64,000 nt of DNA from UBA5066 sp048500275 (GTDB lineage: Bacteria > Acidobacteriota > Thermoanaerobaculia > UBA5066). Position numbers and translations under genes: made by a program. Below are positions 36,076-47,113 of this stretch, one piece after another (within the stretch, counting starts at the first letter, position 1; every line of letters begins with the position of its first letter). Location: assembly GCA_048500275.1 (NCBI GenBank), contig JASNYI010000001.1, positions 558,001 through 622,000 on the forward strand, written 5' to 3'. The notes under the pieces are model-generated. The model was not told where the DNA came from. It worked only from the letters and a program-made list of their open reading frames with translations, and did not search any database.

Positions 36076-38112
36076 ATGCGTTTCCGCGTGCTCCTCGCCG
36101 TCCCGCTCCTCGCCGCGCTTTCCCTCCCGGCCACCGAACCGGCTTCGCCCCGCCCCCTCACCGTCGACGACCTCTGGGCGACGGTCCGCGTCGGGCGTCC
36201 CACCGTCTCCCGGGACGGGACGACGGTCGTCTACCCGCGCTCGGCCTGGGACGAGGAGAAGAACCGCATCCTGACCGACCTCTGGGTCCAGCCTGCCGCG
36301 GGCGGCCCGGGACGCAGACTCACCGCGAACGAAGCGGGCGACGCCTCCCCGGCGATCTCACCCGACGGGACGCGCGTCGCCTTCGTCTCGAAGAGGGACG
36401 GCGACGAGGAGGCGCAGCTCTACCTCATCCGGCTCGACGGCGGCGAAGCGGAGCGCCTGACGGAAGTGCCCACCGCCGTCCGCTCTCCGAAGTGGTCCTT
36501 CGACGGGAAGCGGATCGTCTTCGCGGCGAACGTCCTCGGCGAGAGCCTCGAGACGACGAAGGCCGAGGTCGCCCGGCGCGCGAAGGAAGAGAAGACGCGC
36601 GTGAGGGCGACCGTCTCCGAGAGCCGCCTCGTCCGCTACTGGGACCGCTGGCTCGAGACCGACGAGTGGCCGCACCTCTTCGCCCTCGACCTCGAAACGC
36701 GCCAGGTCACCGACCTCACCCCCGGGATGAAGCGCCTCGGGCGCCTCGACGAGGGCCTCGCCTTCGACGTGGCCCGCGACGGCGCGGTCGTCTTCGCCGC
36801 GAACTCCACGGAGCCGCCCTTCGCGGCGCTCAACACCGACCTCTTCCTCGTCCCGGCAGCGGGCGGCCCGCCGAGGAACCTCACCGCCGACAACCCTGCC
36901 GAGGACGGCAACCCCGTCTTCTCGCCGGACGGCAGGTCGATCGCCTATGGGCGCGAGACGAAGGCCGACGGCTGGCCCGACCGGACCCGGCTCGCCCTCC
37001 TCGACCTCGCCACGGGGAAGACGCGCGTCCTGACGGAAGAGTGGGACGGCGTCCCGGAGGGGTGGAGCTTCACCCGCGACGGGAAGAGCCTCGTCTTCCG
37101 CGGCGAGTCCCGGGCCCGCACGAACGTCTACGCGCTCCCGGTCTCGGGAGGAACGCCGCGCCTCGTCTGGCAGGGAGGCCGGGCCACGGCGGCGGAGATC
37201 GGCGGAGGCGGTGAGATCGTCCTCGCCTTCACCACGCTCCGCCGCCCGGTCGAGCTGGCCGCCGTGAAGCTCGACGGATCGGGCTTCCGCGCCCTCACCT
37301 CCTGCAACGACGCGTTGATGGCCCGCGTCGCCTTCGGCGAGGAGCGTGAAGTCGTCTTCAAGGGAGCCGGCGGCGCCGACGTCCAGATGTGGGTCGTCTA
37401 CCCGCCGGGCTTCGAGAAGGGGAGGAAGTACCCGCTCGTCCACCTCGTCCACGGCGGCCCCATCGGGACGTTCGGCGACGAGTTCCACCTCCGCTGGAAC
37501 CCCCACGCCTTCGCCGCCCCGGGCTACGTCGTCGCCATGGTGAACTTCCACGGCTCCTCCAGCTTCGGCCAGGCCTTCGTCGAGTCGATCCTCGGGGCGC
37601 CGGGCGACAAGCCTTTCACGGACGTGATGGCCGCGACCGACTTCCTGATCGCCGAGGGGAGCGTCGACCCGAAGCGAATGGCCGCTGCCGGCGGGTCGTA
37701 CGGGGGCTATCTCGTGAACTGGATCGCCGGCCAGACCGACCGCTTCGCCGCTCTCGTCAGCCACGCCGGCATCTACAGCCTGCTCGGGCAGTTCGCGTCG
37801 GACGTGGCCTACGGCCGCCAGCACTCCTACGGCGGCTACCCGTTCACGAACCTCGCGAGCGTCGAGCGCTGGAGCCCGAACCGCCACGCGGCGAACCTCC
37901 AGACACCGATGCTCGTCCTCCATGGCGAGAAGGACTTCCGCGTGCCCGTCACGCAGGGCCTCGAGCTCTACGGCGTCCTGACGGCCAAGGGGGTCCCGAC
38001 CCGCCTCGTCGTCTACCCCGACGAGAATCACTGGATCCTCAAGGGGACGAACGCGAAGCACTGGTACGGAGAGGTCCTCGGCTGGCTCGAGAGGTGGCTG
38101 AAGAAGCCCTGA
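36076..38112 (+). CDS. Exported S9 (prolyl oligopeptidase-family) peptidase
   Basis: 678 residues with a signal peptide (LLAVPLLAALSLPAT) and a GGAGG site 6 nt before the ATG. Residues 40-400 form a seven-bladed propeller with TolB-like repeats (ISPDGTRVAFVSKRDG, FSPDGRSIAYGRE). The C-terminal alpha/beta-hydrolase has the catalytic Ser in GGSYGGYLVNW, Asp in VLHGEKDFRVP and His in YPDENHWIL. Members of S9C/S9B cleave short peptides at acylamino or prolyl positions; a periplasmic peptide-scavenging role fits the signal peptide and nearby PepD. Confidence 0.92.
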   Translation: MRFRVLLAVPLLAALSLPATEPASPRPLTVDDLWATVRVGRPTVSRDGTTVVYPRSAWDEEKNRILTDLWVQPAAGGPGRRLTANEAGDASPAISPDGTRVAFVSKRDGDEEAQLYLIRLDGGEAERLTEVPTAVRSPKWSFDGKRIVFAANVLGESLETTKAEVARRAKEEKTRVRATVSESRLVRYWDRWLETDEWPHLFALDLETRQVTDLTPGMKRLGRLDEGLAFDVARDGAVVFAANSTEPPFAALNTDLFLVPAAGGPPRNLTADNPAEDGNPVFSPDGRSIAYGRETKADGWPDRTRLALLDLATGKTRVLTEEWDGVPEGWSFTRDGKSLVFRGESRARTNVYALPVSGGTPRLVWQGGRATAAEIGGGGEIVLAFTTLRRPVELAAVKLDGSGFRALTSCNDALMARVAFGEEREVVFKGAGGADVQMWVVYPPGFEKGRKYPLVHLVHGGPIGTFGDEFHLRWNPHAFAAPGYVVAMVNFHGSSSFGQAFVESILGAPGDKPFTDVMAATDFLIAEGSVDPKRMAAAGGSYGGYLVNWIAGQTDRFAALVSHAGIYSLLGQFASDVAYGRQHSYGGYPFTNLASVERWSPNRHAANLQTPMLVLHGEKDFRVPVTQGLELYGVLTAKGVPTRLVVYPDENHWILKGTNAKHWYGEVLGWLERWLKKP

Positions 38113-38115
38113 GCC

Positions 38116-38889
38116 TCACGCCTTCCCGGTGAGCCGGTAGTACGCGAGGCCCAGGTGCTCCTTCAACGCGCGGTGGGTCCTGTCGAGGGCATCGGGGCGC
38201 GGAATCCAGTCGAGCGCCTTCCGCTCCTTCGACCTCGCCACGAGGGCGTCGCACGGGGACGGCACCGCCTCGAGCCCCTCGGTCTCGAAGGACGCGAGGG
38301 CCCGCCGCATGTGGAGCGACGAGGTGACGAGGAGGACCCGCTTCACGCCGCGGGCGCGGAGGAGCTTCTCCGTCTCGACCGCGTTCTCCGACGTGGTACG
38401 GGCCTTCGGCTCGAGGAGGATCGCCTCCCTCGGGACACCCCATTCGACGAGGAGCTCCGCGATCTCGGCCGCCTCGGTCCGCCCCGCGTCCGACCACGGA
38501 AGCCGCCCGCCGCTCGGGACGACGAGAGGCGCCTTCCCGGCGCGGAAGAGGCGCGCGGCGTGGAGGATCCGGTCGGAGGAGTCGACGAGCTCCGGACCCT
38601 GCCTCGGAGGCACACCCCCGGCGAGGGTCCCGCCCAGGATGACGATCGCGCCCGCCGTCTGCGAGGACGCCGGGTCGGCCGGGGGGTAGTCCCGCTCGAG
38701 CGAGGAGACGAGGGCGTCGCTCACCACCGGGGAGGACGCGGAGGCGAGGATCCCGAGGGCGAGGAGACCGCAGGCCGCCGCCGCGACGCCCCGCCGCTGC
38801 CGCGCGAAGACGAGCGCGACGAGGCCGAGCAGGATCGCGAGGTTCAGCGGGAGGACGAGCGCGGTCGCGATCTTCGTGGCGAGGAGCAC
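38116..38889 (-). CDS. ElyC/YdcF-like envelope protein (DUF218)
   Basis: 257 residues from a GTG (VLLATKIATALVLPLNLAILLGLVAL). Two N-terminal membrane helices (about 4-29 and 36-58) precede the DUF218 domain: GAIVILGGTLAGG, RILHAARLFRAGKAPLVVPSGG, AAEIAELLVEWGVPREAILLEPKARTTSENAVETEKLL and VLLVTSSLHMRRALASFETEGL. E. coli ElyC affects lipid-carrier use in wall and antigen synthesis; function here is inferred only. The stop is 4 bp from the convergent S9 gene. Confidence 0.85.
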   Translation of the reverse strand: MLLATKIATALVLPLNLAILLGLVALVFARQRRGVAAAACGLLALGILASASSPVVSDALVSSLERDYPPADPASSQTAGAIVILGGTLAGGVPPRQGPELVDSSDRILHAARLFRAGKAPLVVPSGGRLPWSDAGRTEAAEIAELLVEWGVPREAILLEPKARTTSENAVETEKLLRARGVKRVLLVTSSLHMRRALASFETEGLEAVPSPCDALVARSKERKALDWIPRPDALDRTHRALKEHLGLAYYRLTGKA

Positions 38890-38915
38890 GCCGGGATGAT
38901 CGCAGGGACGGGGCG

Positions 38916-39536
38916 TCAGCGCCCGGCGTTGGCCTGGAGGAACGCCACGACCTTCTCCGGGTCGTGCCCCTTGCCCGCCTCGAGGGCCTCCGTCTCCTGG
39001 ACCTTCACGGCCTTGCCCTTGCCGTCGAGGACGACGAGGAGGGGGACGCCCTTCCTCGGGTCGGCGCCCCAGGAGGCGGCGAGGTCGAGGTTCTTCGTCA
39101 TCTTCCCCACGTCGACCTTCACCGGGACGTACGCCTTCGCGAGCTCGGCGGCGACCTTCGCGTCCTGCGTGAAGGTGCGGTCCAGGGCGCGACACCAGCC
39201 GCACCAGTTCCCTCCGAGGGTCACGAGGACCCGCTTCTTCTCCTTCTTCGCCTTCGCCACGGCCGCGGTCACGTCGGCCTTCGCGTCGGCCGCCTCGTCG
39301 TAGACGGGGGGCAGCGCGGGCTTCGCGGCGGGAGCGGGGGCTGCGGCGGCGGCCGGCGCGGGTGCGGGTGCCGCGGACTCCTCCGTGAAGCCGAAGCCCG
39401 GCCCCGGCTCGCGGGGCGGATTCGCCGCGGGCGTCTGCTGCGGGGCGCCCCCGATTCCCGGCCCCGGCTGGGCGGCGGCGGGAAACGCGAGGAGGACGAC
39501 GACGGCGAGGGACAGGGGAAGGAGGGCCTTCTTCAT
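38916..39536 (-). CDS. Exported thioredoxin-fold protein (second CGWC protein)
   Basis: 206 residues: signal peptide (LSLAVVVLLAFPAAA), a long Pro/Ala linker to about residue 75, then a thioredoxin-like domain with NWCGWCRALDRTF and a cis-Pro loop KGVPLLVVLD. Its active site matches the protein at 462-998, but the linker differs and the domains are divergent. Likely a periplasmic thiol-disulfide protein. It lies 27 bp upstream of the ElyC-like gene on the same strand and may be co-transcribed with it. Confidence 0.82.
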   Translation of the reverse strand: MKKALLPLSLAVVVLLAFPAAAQPGPGIGGAPQQTPAANPPREPGPGFGFTEESAAPAPAPAAAAAPAPAAKPALPPVYDEAADAKADVTAAVAKAKKEKKRVLVTLGGNWCGWCRALDRTFTQDAKVAAELAKAYVPVKVDVGKMTKNLDLAASWGADPRKGVPLLVVLDGKGKAVKVQETEALEAGKGHDPEKVVAFLQANAGR

Positions 39537-39671
39537 TTCGGGGAGATTCTACGGAGGCCGCGCCCCGAGCGTCGGACGTGCGCCGCGTCACCGCTCGGTC
39601 CGATCGGCCGTTTCCGGCGCCGCCACTCCCGCCGCCGCGTTAGCTTCGGGACACTTCCAACCGGAGGCTCC

Positions 39672-41432
39672 ATGAGTCAGACCGGTCCTCTCCGCGCTCC
39701 CGGCCTCGCCCCGTCCGGCGCCCGGGCGGTCCTGCCCCTCGTCGTCCTCCTCGGGGTCACCCTCGCCGCGCCGGCCCAGGTCGTCCGAAACGGACCCCTT
39801 CCGGGGCCGCTGCCGCTCTTCCCTTCGACGAACTGGTGGAACGCCGACGTGAGCGCGGCGCCCCGAGACCCGAACGAGGCGGCGATCCTCGCCTTCATCG
39901 GCACGGGCAAGGGGCTCCATCCCGACTTCGGAGGCGACGCCTCCCCCTCCGGGCCCGAGACCTACGGCATGCCCTACGTCGTCGTCCCCGGCTCGCAGCC
40001 GCTCGTCCCGGTCGTCTTCGACTACGACGACGAGAGCGACCCGGGCGCGCCCGGCCGGCCGGCCGGGTACCCGATCCCGCCCGAGGCGAAGACGGAGGCG
40101 AAGTGGCTCGAAGGGGGGTTCCCGGGCAACTCCGGCGCGGGGGGAGACAAGCACCTCCTCCTCGTCGATCGCGACAACCGCCTCCTCTACGAGACCTGGG
40201 ACACCCGCTGCGTCCCCGCGGGTTCCGCCTCCTGCACCTGGCGCGCCGGCTCGGGGGCGGTCTTCCCGCTCGACACGAACCTGCGCCGCCCCGACGGCTG
40301 GACGAGCGCCGACGCGGCCGGCCTCGCGATCCTGCCGGGGCTCGTCCGCTACGACGAGGTCTTCGGGAACGAGCCGATCCGCCACGCGTTCCGCTTCACC
40401 GTGCGCGCGACGAACGGTTACGTCTTTCCCGCCTCCCACCGCGCCGGGTCGACGAGCGGGGCGCCCCCCATGGGGACGCGCCTGCGCCTGAAGGCGTCGA
40501 GGGACCTCTCCGGCTTTGCCGAGCCCGTCCGGCGGATCTTCCAGGCGATGAAGACGTACGGGCTCATCCTGGCCGACAACGGATCCGACATGTACGTGCA
40601 GGGGACGTACGACACGCGCTGGGACAACGGCGTCCTCAACCCCGCCTTCCGGTCGCTCACGGTCTCCGATTTCGAGGTCGTCGCGCTCGGCTGGCAGCCG
40701 GCCGGCCTCCCCACCGACCCCTGCGAGCCCGGCCCGGGGCCAGCCTGCAGCGAGTGGCTCCTCCCTTCCAGCGCCCGCGCCGAGGGGGAGGGGGGCGCCT
40801 TCTACACGACCGACCTCACCGTCGTGAACGCGGGCGTCACCGAGGCGACGCTCTTTCTCCGCTTCCTCGGGCACGACGCCGACGGAAGGGGCGGGCCGGA
40901 ACGGATGTTCCGCCTCGGGCCGGGTCTCTCCGTCACCTGGGCCGACGTCCTCGGCTCCCTCTTCGGGTACGGCTCGGCGTGGGGCGGGATCCAGCTGCGC
41001 TCGGCCAGCCCGTCCCTCGTCGTCGCGAGCCAGACCTCGACGCCCGGAGGAGGAGGGACGTTCGGGCAGTCGGTCCCGCTCGTCTCCGAGGCCGAGCTGA
41101 TCCGGACCGGCACGACCCGGACGATCCCCGCGATCCGCGAGGACGCGTCCTTCCGGACGAACCTCGTCCTGGCGAACGGCACAGGGTCGCCCTGCGACGT
41201 CGACGTGTCTCTCGTCTCCGCGACGGGGGCCGTCCTCGCCGCGCGCCGCTTCGCGCTCCCGCCCCTCGGGATGACCCAGGTGACCCGCGTCGTCCTCGAG
41301 CTCGGCGTCTCGTCCCCCGTCTCCGGCGCGCGCCTCGTCCTCTCGACCCCGACGGCGGGCGCCGCCTTCGCCGCTTACGCCTCGGTCATCGACGGGAGGA
41401 CGAACGACCCGCGGACGCTCCTCCCGAGGTGA
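39672..41432 (+). CDS. Secreted multidomain protein of unknown function
   Basis: 586 residues, with a hydrophobic export signal at about residues 18-36 (ARAVLPLVVLLGVTLAAPA) after a longer n-region. The middle domain (about 45-340) contains FPSTNWWNADVS, KHLLLVDRDNRLLYETWD, YDEVFGNEPIRHAFRFTVRATNGYVFPASH and AMKTYGLILADNGSDMYVQGTYDTRWDN; I have seen this pattern in uncharacterised secreted proteins. The C-terminal 230 residues (LLPSSARAEGEGGAFYTTDLTVVNAG, IPAIREDASFRTNLVLANGTG) are two beta-sandwich-like modules related to those at 4571-7092. GGAGG precedes the ATG. Confidence 0.75.
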   Translation: MSQTGPLRAPGLAPSGARAVLPLVVLLGVTLAAPAQVVRNGPLPGPLPLFPSTNWWNADVSAAPRDPNEAAILAFIGTGKGLHPDFGGDASPSGPETYGMPYVVVPGSQPLVPVVFDYDDESDPGAPGRPAGYPIPPEAKTEAKWLEGGFPGNSGAGGDKHLLLVDRDNRLLYETWDTRCVPAGSASCTWRAGSGAVFPLDTNLRRPDGWTSADAAGLAILPGLVRYDEVFGNEPIRHAFRFTVRATNGYVFPASHRAGSTSGAPPMGTRLRLKASRDLSGFAEPVRRIFQAMKTYGLILADNGSDMYVQGTYDTRWDNGVLNPAFRSLTVSDFEVVALGWQPAGLPTDPCEPGPGPACSEWLLPSSARAEGEGGAFYTTDLTVVNAGVTEATLFLRFLGHDADGRGGPERMFRLGPGLSVTWADVLGSLFGYGSAWGGIQLRSASPSLVVASQTSTPGGGGTFGQSVPLVSEAELIRTGTTRTIPAIREDASFRTNLVLANGTGSPCDVDVSLVSATGAVLAARRFALPPLGMTQVTRVVLELGVSSPVSGARLVLSTPTAGAAFAAYASVIDGRTNDPRTLLPR

Positions 41433-41481
41433 CCCCGGGTCGTTTCGACCCCGGCCCGGGTCGAGACGGGACGACGCCCTC

Positions 41482-42201
41482 TCACCCTCGCCCGCCGGAG
41501 GAGGGGCGGCGTCCCTGGCTGCCGGGGTCGGCGGGGCCCTGGGGGGAGCCGGGGCCCTGACCGCCCGGCTGGCCTTCGGTCATCCCCGAACCGCGCGAGC
41601 CCCAGGACTTCTCGCTCATCCCGGACCGCTCCATCCGCCCCTTGCGCGGCGGGCTCTTCGCGCCGAAGGCGCAGAACTCGCCGGCCGCCACGTGCAGGCT
41701 CGCGGCTCCGTCCGAAGGAAAGACCTCGACCGTTCCCTCGAAGACGGCGAGGGTCGACACGCCTTCCGGCGAGGCCTCCAGCCCGTAACGCGTTCCGCGA
41801 ACGGCCAGGAGCGCCCCGGGTGCGGCGACGCGCCGCTCCTCGGAGGCGCCGGTGAAGGCGTCGAAGGCGGCCTTGAGGCGCCCCGACTCGAGGATGAGGA
41901 GGACTCCCGGTTCGGGTCCCGCGAGGCGGACTCGGGTCGAGGAGAAGACCTCGAAGCGCACGGCGCGTTCGGGGACGGAGAGGAGCGTCCGGCCGAAGAG
42001 GCCGGTCCGCACCCCGTCGCCCGCCTCGGCGAGATCGCCCGCCGCCACCCGGACCGCGCGAGCCTCGTCACCCCCGGGCGACCTCAGGACCTTGCCCTTC
42101 ACCTCGTCGAAGCGGTACTCGAGGGGCCTTCGCGCCGGGTCCTGCGCGAGGACGAAACCGGCGGCGAGGAGGACGACGAGGAGCGCCGGGGTCCGTTTCA
42201 T
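41482..42201 (-). CDS. Exported FecR-domain protein
   Basis: 239 residues from the ATG at 42201 (GGAGG before it), signal peptide LLVVLLAAGFVLAQ. A FecR-like beta domain runs from about residue 25 to 165 (VLRSPGGDEARAVRVAAGDLAEAGDGVRTG, RVAAPGALLAVRGTRYGLEASPEGVSTLAVFEGTVEVF). The tail (SGMSEKSWGSRGSGMTEGQPGGQGPGS) is disordered and Gly/Ser/Pro-rich. No sigma factor or TonB receptor sits beside it, so this is a free FecR domain of unknown ligand. Divergent from the sensor kinase. Confidence 0.8.
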   Translation of the reverse strand: MKRTPALLVVLLAAGFVLAQDPARRPLEYRFDEVKGKVLRSPGGDEARAVRVAAGDLAEAGDGVRTGLFGRTLLSVPERAVRFEVFSSTRVRLAGPEPGVLLILESGRLKAAFDAFTGASEERRVAAPGALLAVRGTRYGLEASPEGVSTLAVFEGTVEVFPSDGAASLHVAAGEFCAFGAKSPPRKGRMERSGMSEKSWGSRGSGMTEGQPGGQGPGSPQGPADPGSQGRRPSSGGRG

Positions 42202-42287
42202 CTGCGCCTCCTCCTTCGCCAACGCAAGCTGCACGCCAGGTCGGTTCCACGACCCCCGCGGGCCCCGGGGCGAGGATACTCGGGGCC

Positions 42288-44052
42288 GTGATCCGGCGAT
42301 CCGCTTCCCGCACTCGCGCCTTCGAGGGTGGTCTCGTCGCCGGAGCGTTCGCCGCCGTGAGCGTCGCGCTCGCGACCGGCCTCCCGGCGGCCCTCGACCT
42401 CCCAGTGAGAGACGTCCTCCTCCGCGCGCTCACTTCGCGTCCCGTGACCGGCGTCGCCGTCGTCGCCGTGGACGAGGAGTCGCTCTCGGTCGAGGGTCCC
42501 TGGCCCTGGCCCCGGGCGCGCCTTGCGGCCGTCGCCGACGCCGTCCGCGCCGCGGGGGCGCGCGCCGTCGTCCTCGACGTCCTGCTCGTGGAGCCGGGCG
42601 ACGGAGACGAAACTCTCGCGACGAGCCTCGAACGCATCCCGACGGTCCTCGCGGCGGGGCTCGACGCCCGGGCAGGCTGGCTCCTCCCCGCGCCGGCGCT
42701 TCGGGACGCCGGCACGCTCGCGCAGGTCTCCTTCGACGTCGACCACGACGGCGTCGTCCGGCGCTTCAGCGCGACGAAGCAGCGCGACGGCCTCGCCCTC
42801 CCTTCGCTCCCCGTCGCCGCCGCCTCTCTCGCCCAGGGCGCGGCCCGGCCGGTCCCCGTCGGTCGCGTCCTCGTCCCCGATTTCAGGCGGAGACCGCGGG
42901 ACGTCCCCGTCGTCGGCGTGTCGCGGCTCCTCGCAGGCCGCGCCGGGGAAGCGCTTCGCGGGAAAGTCGTCCTCCTCGGCGTCACCGCGGCCGGGCTCGG
43001 CGACCGCTACGTCAGCCCCGGCTCTCCCTCCGGGACCCCGGAGCCGGGCGTCCTCGTCCAGGCGGCGGCGGCCTGCGGGATTCTCGAGGGCGAGCTCCTC
43101 CGGGCCGTCCCGCCGCCGGCCTCGGGCCTGATCGCCGCGGCGTTCGCGGGCCTCGTCCTCCTGGCGGGGCGCGGCGCCCGGCGGCGCCCGCTCCTCGTCT
43201 CCGCCGCCGCCCTGCCGCCTCTCCTCGGCGCGGCGCTCCTGGCGGCGGGCGTCGAGCTCCCGCTCGCGACGCTGACGCTCGCGACGCTCCTCGCCGTCCT
43301 CGCCGTCGAAGCGCGCGCCGCGCGCCGCGGCGAGACCGAGGCGGCCCGCGCGACGGCGCTCCGCGCCGACGAGCGCGAGGCCCGGCGCGCCGCCGTCCAC
43401 GACCTGAAGACGCCCCTCACGGCCGTCCGCGGCCTCACGCAGCTCCTTTCCGGGTTCGACCTCTCCGAGGCGGAGCGCGCCCGCGTCGTCGCGATGGTCG
43501 GCGAGGAGACGGAGCGGCTCGGCGGGATGATCGAGTCGCTGAACGCCGTCGAGAAGATGCAGCTCGCCGAATTCGAGAGCGCGGCCCGGCCCGTCGACCT
43601 CGGCGCCCTCGCCGCGCGGCGCGCCGCGGCGCTCGGCGCGGGCGCCGCCGGCCGCGTCTCGGCCGAGGCTCGGGAAGGGGTCCTCGTCCTCGGCGACGAG
43701 CCGCTCCTCTCCCGCGTCGTCGACAACCTCGTCGGCAACGCCCTGAAGTTCTCGCCACCCTCTTCGCCGGTGCGGCTCGCCGTGGCGCTCCGCGGCCGCG
43801 AGGCGGTCCTGACCGTCGCCGACGAGGGGCCCGGAATCCCCGAGTCCGAACGCGCGCGAATCTTCGCGCGCTTCGAGCGCGGGAGCGGGACCGACGCCGT
43901 CGAGGGGCTCGGCCTCGGCCTCTCGCTCGTCTCCGAGGTGGTAACTTGGCACGGCGGGCGCGTCGCGGTGAAGAGCGCGGGCCGGACCGGAAGCCTCTTC
44001 GAGGTGGTCCTGCCGGCCCTGGCCCACGCCCCCGGAGCGAAGGAGGACGGCC

Positions 44053-44075
<23 letters not shown>
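42288..44075 (+). CDS. CHASE2-domain sensor histidine kinase
   Basis: 595 residues from a GTG. An N-terminal membrane helix precedes a CHASE2 extracellular sensor (about 40-265: GVAVVAVDEESLSVEGPWPWPRARLAAVADAVRAAGARAVVLDVLL, GKVVLLGVTAAGLGDRYVSP), then three helices (about 280-345). The kinase core has H371 in AAVHDLKTPLTAVRGL, N-box DNLVGNALKFSP, G1 DEGPGIP and G2 GLGLGLSLVSEV. It should autophosphorylate and feed the NtrC-type regulator whose start lies inside its last codons (23-bp overlap). The signal is unknown. Confidence 0.92.
44040..44046 (+). promoter_or_regulatory. Shine-Dalgarno site supporting a CTG start for the NtrC-type regulator
   Basis: AAGGAGG lies exactly 6 nt before a CTG at 44053. 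No ATG, GTG or TTG occurs in that frame between an upstream stop (about 43969) and position 44134, which is already inside the receiver domain. The site therefore points to CTG initiation. Confidence 0.65.
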
Positions 44076-45459
<1,384 letters not shown>

Positions 45460-45672
45460 CCCGGCCGGCCTGCACCATCCCGACCCGGACTGCAGGCGTT
45501 GCAGTCGCCTCACCTCGCGGATTCCGCCCTCGAGAGGCGCCGAGTCCGCTCCCGGAGCGGGCTCTCCGGTCCCGGGCCTCGCTTCCGGACACCTGGCACG
45601 CAGCGTGAAGAGGAAGGAGGCGACCCGGGAGCCGAAGAGGGCAGCCCGGCAGAGTCGAAAGGAGAAACGCAG

Positions 45673-46101
45673 ATGAACAGCACGAAGAAGACCTCGACCC
45701 TCCTCGTGGGCGCCCTCTTCCTGGCCGGGACGCTCGCCCTGACCGCCGACGCCCAGCAGGGACCGAAGGACGGTCCGAAGAACGGCCCTCAGGCCGGCGC
45801 AACCCGCCAGCTCGGCCCGGGCGACGGTTCCGGCGCCGCCCCCGCCCCGAAGGACGGCACGGGCTACGGCACTCCCTACAAGGGCGAGAACCCGAACGCC
45901 GGCCAGGGCGCGGGCCCCGGGGACGGCGCCGGCAACGCCGGAAACGGCCCCAAGGACGGAACCGGCTACGGTAAGTCGAAGGGGAAGGGCTCCACCGCTC
46001 CGGGCGCGTGCGACGGCTCAGGCCCGAAGGGAAGCTCCGGCTCCCGGGGCGGCGGCTCCGGCAAGGGCGGCTCGGGCGGCGGGCGCGGCGGCCGGGGCTG
46101 A
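45673..46101 (+). CDS. Secreted Gly-rich protein with a CDGSGP tail motif
   Basis: 142 residues; ATG preceded by AAGGAGA. Signal peptide STLLVGALFLAGTLALTADAQ. The mature protein is low-complexity, rich in Gly, Lys, Asp and Pro, with repeats GPKDG(P/T), PKDGTGYG (twice) and GPGDG(S/A)G (twice). Near the end GACDGSGPKG is followed by a Gly/Ser/Arg tail. The CDGxGP motif recurs twice in the DUF2202 protein encoded next. The Asp-Gly repeats could bind metal ions; this is inference. It follows the NtrC-type regulator by 213 bp and may be its target. Confidence 0.72.
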   Translation: MNSTKKTSTLLVGALFLAGTLALTADAQQGPKDGPKNGPQAGATRQLGPGDGSGAAPAPKDGTGYGTPYKGENPNAGQGAGPGDGAGNAGNGPKDGTGYGKSKGKGSTAPGACDGSGPKGSSGSRGGGSGKGGSGGGRGGRG

Positions 46102-46240
46102 CCGGCTCCCCGCAGACAGCCCGGACGAGACCCTCTGGGGCGGCTCTGGCAAGGCCGGATCCGCCCCCCTCCCTCCCGCCACACTGTCGCGAAAACGCCT
46201 CCACCTCGAACAGGACCCCTGCTTCTCAAGGAGAACGACC

Positions 46241-47080
46241 ATGCAACGTCCCGCCCTCCCTGCCCTCCTCCTCCTCTCCACCCTGCTCCTCGCCCCACCC
46301 CTCGCGGCGGCGAACGGCGGCAGGCCCTCCGACGTCCCCTGCGACGGGCTCACCTCCTACCTGGCGACGCTCCCCGTCGAGCCGCTCTCGGAAGTCGAGC
46401 GGGACGGCCTCCTCTTCACCCGCGAGGAGGAGAAGCTCGCCCGCGACGTCTACGTCGCGATGGCGGCGAAGTGGGGCCACCGCGTCTTCACGAACATCGC
46501 CGCCGCCGAGCAGCAGCACATGGACGCCGTCCTCTTCCTCCTCGAGCGCTACGAGCTGGCCGACCCCGCGGAGGGCCTGGCGCCCGGCGTCTTCGCCAAC
46601 GAGCGCCTCCAGGCGCTCTACGTGAGCCTCGTCGAGAAGGGGAACCTGAGCCTGGTCGACGCTCTCGCCGTCGGCGCCACGATCGAAGACCTCGATCTCG
46701 CCGACGTCGGGGACCTCCTCGAGGACGCCGACAACGTCGACGTCGACACGCTGATGCAGAACCTCGCGAAGGGCTCGCGCAACCACCTCCGCTCGTTCGT
46801 CGCCCTGCTCACCGCGGCGGGCGCCGCCTACGAGCCCCTGTACCTCGACGCCGAGACGTACCTGGAGATCGTCTCGACGCCTCTCGAGCGGCGCATCGTC
46901 GCCGACGCCGAGGGGCTCCCCGTCGAGGGATTCCCCACCGGGCCCTGCGACGGACAGGGGCCGGGCCACGGGCCCGGGCCCTCCGGTGAGCCGGGTGGAA
47001 ACGGATCCTGCGACGGCACGGGCCCGGGGACCGGTGGCGGCAACGGCAACGGCGGTGGCAACGGCGGCGGCGGGAACTGA
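46241..47080 (+). CDS. Exported DUF2202 ferritin-like protein with CDGxGP tail
   Basis: 279 residues; AAGGAG before the ATG, signal peptide LLLLSTLLLAPPLAAA. The DUF2202 domain (about 42-215) is a four-helix bundle with ferritin-like ligand candidates: LLFTREEEKLARDVYVAM, NIAAAEQQHMDAVLFLLERY, GATIEDLDLADVGDLLEDADN and LAKGSRNHLRSFVALL. From about 225 the tail is Gly-rich with GPCDGQGPGHGPG and GSCDGTGPGTGGGNG, the same motif as in the preceding secreted protein. Iron or copper binding outside the cytoplasm is plausible from the family; unproven. A strong hairpin ends the unit. Confidence 0.82.
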   Translation: MQRPALPALLLLSTLLLAPPLAAANGGRPSDVPCDGLTSYLATLPVEPLSEVERDGLLFTREEEKLARDVYVAMAAKWGHRVFTNIAAAEQQHMDAVLFLLERYELADPAEGLAPGVFANERLQALYVSLVEKGNLSLVDALAVGATIEDLDLADVGDLLEDADNVDVDTLMQNLAKGSRNHLRSFVALLTAAGAAYEPLYLDAETYLEIVSTPLERRIVADAEGLPVEGFPTGPCDGQGPGHGPGPSGEPGGNGSCDGTGPGTGGGNGNGGGNGGGGN

Positions 47081-47113
47081 CCCGTTCCTCGACGGCGCTT
47101 CCTCCCTCCGCTC

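Noticed and set aside
34509..37214. A 900-codon plus-strand frame running over pepD and into the S9 peptidase
   Set aside because: The product is low-complexity and crosses two well-supported genes in other frames; no start signal or domain supports it.
41435..41454. Hairpin CCGGGTCG-ttt-CGACCCCGG between the convergent 39672 and 41482 genes
   Set aside because: The stem is short with an extra base and no T run; too weak in GC-rich sequence to call a terminator.
45594..45609. A sigma54-like site TGGCACG...GTGAA before the Gly-rich secreted gene, tempting because an NtrC-type regulator lies just upstream
   Set aside because: The GG element fits but the -12 GC is GA at the required 10-bp spacing, so one invariant base is missing. 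Not listed as a promoter.
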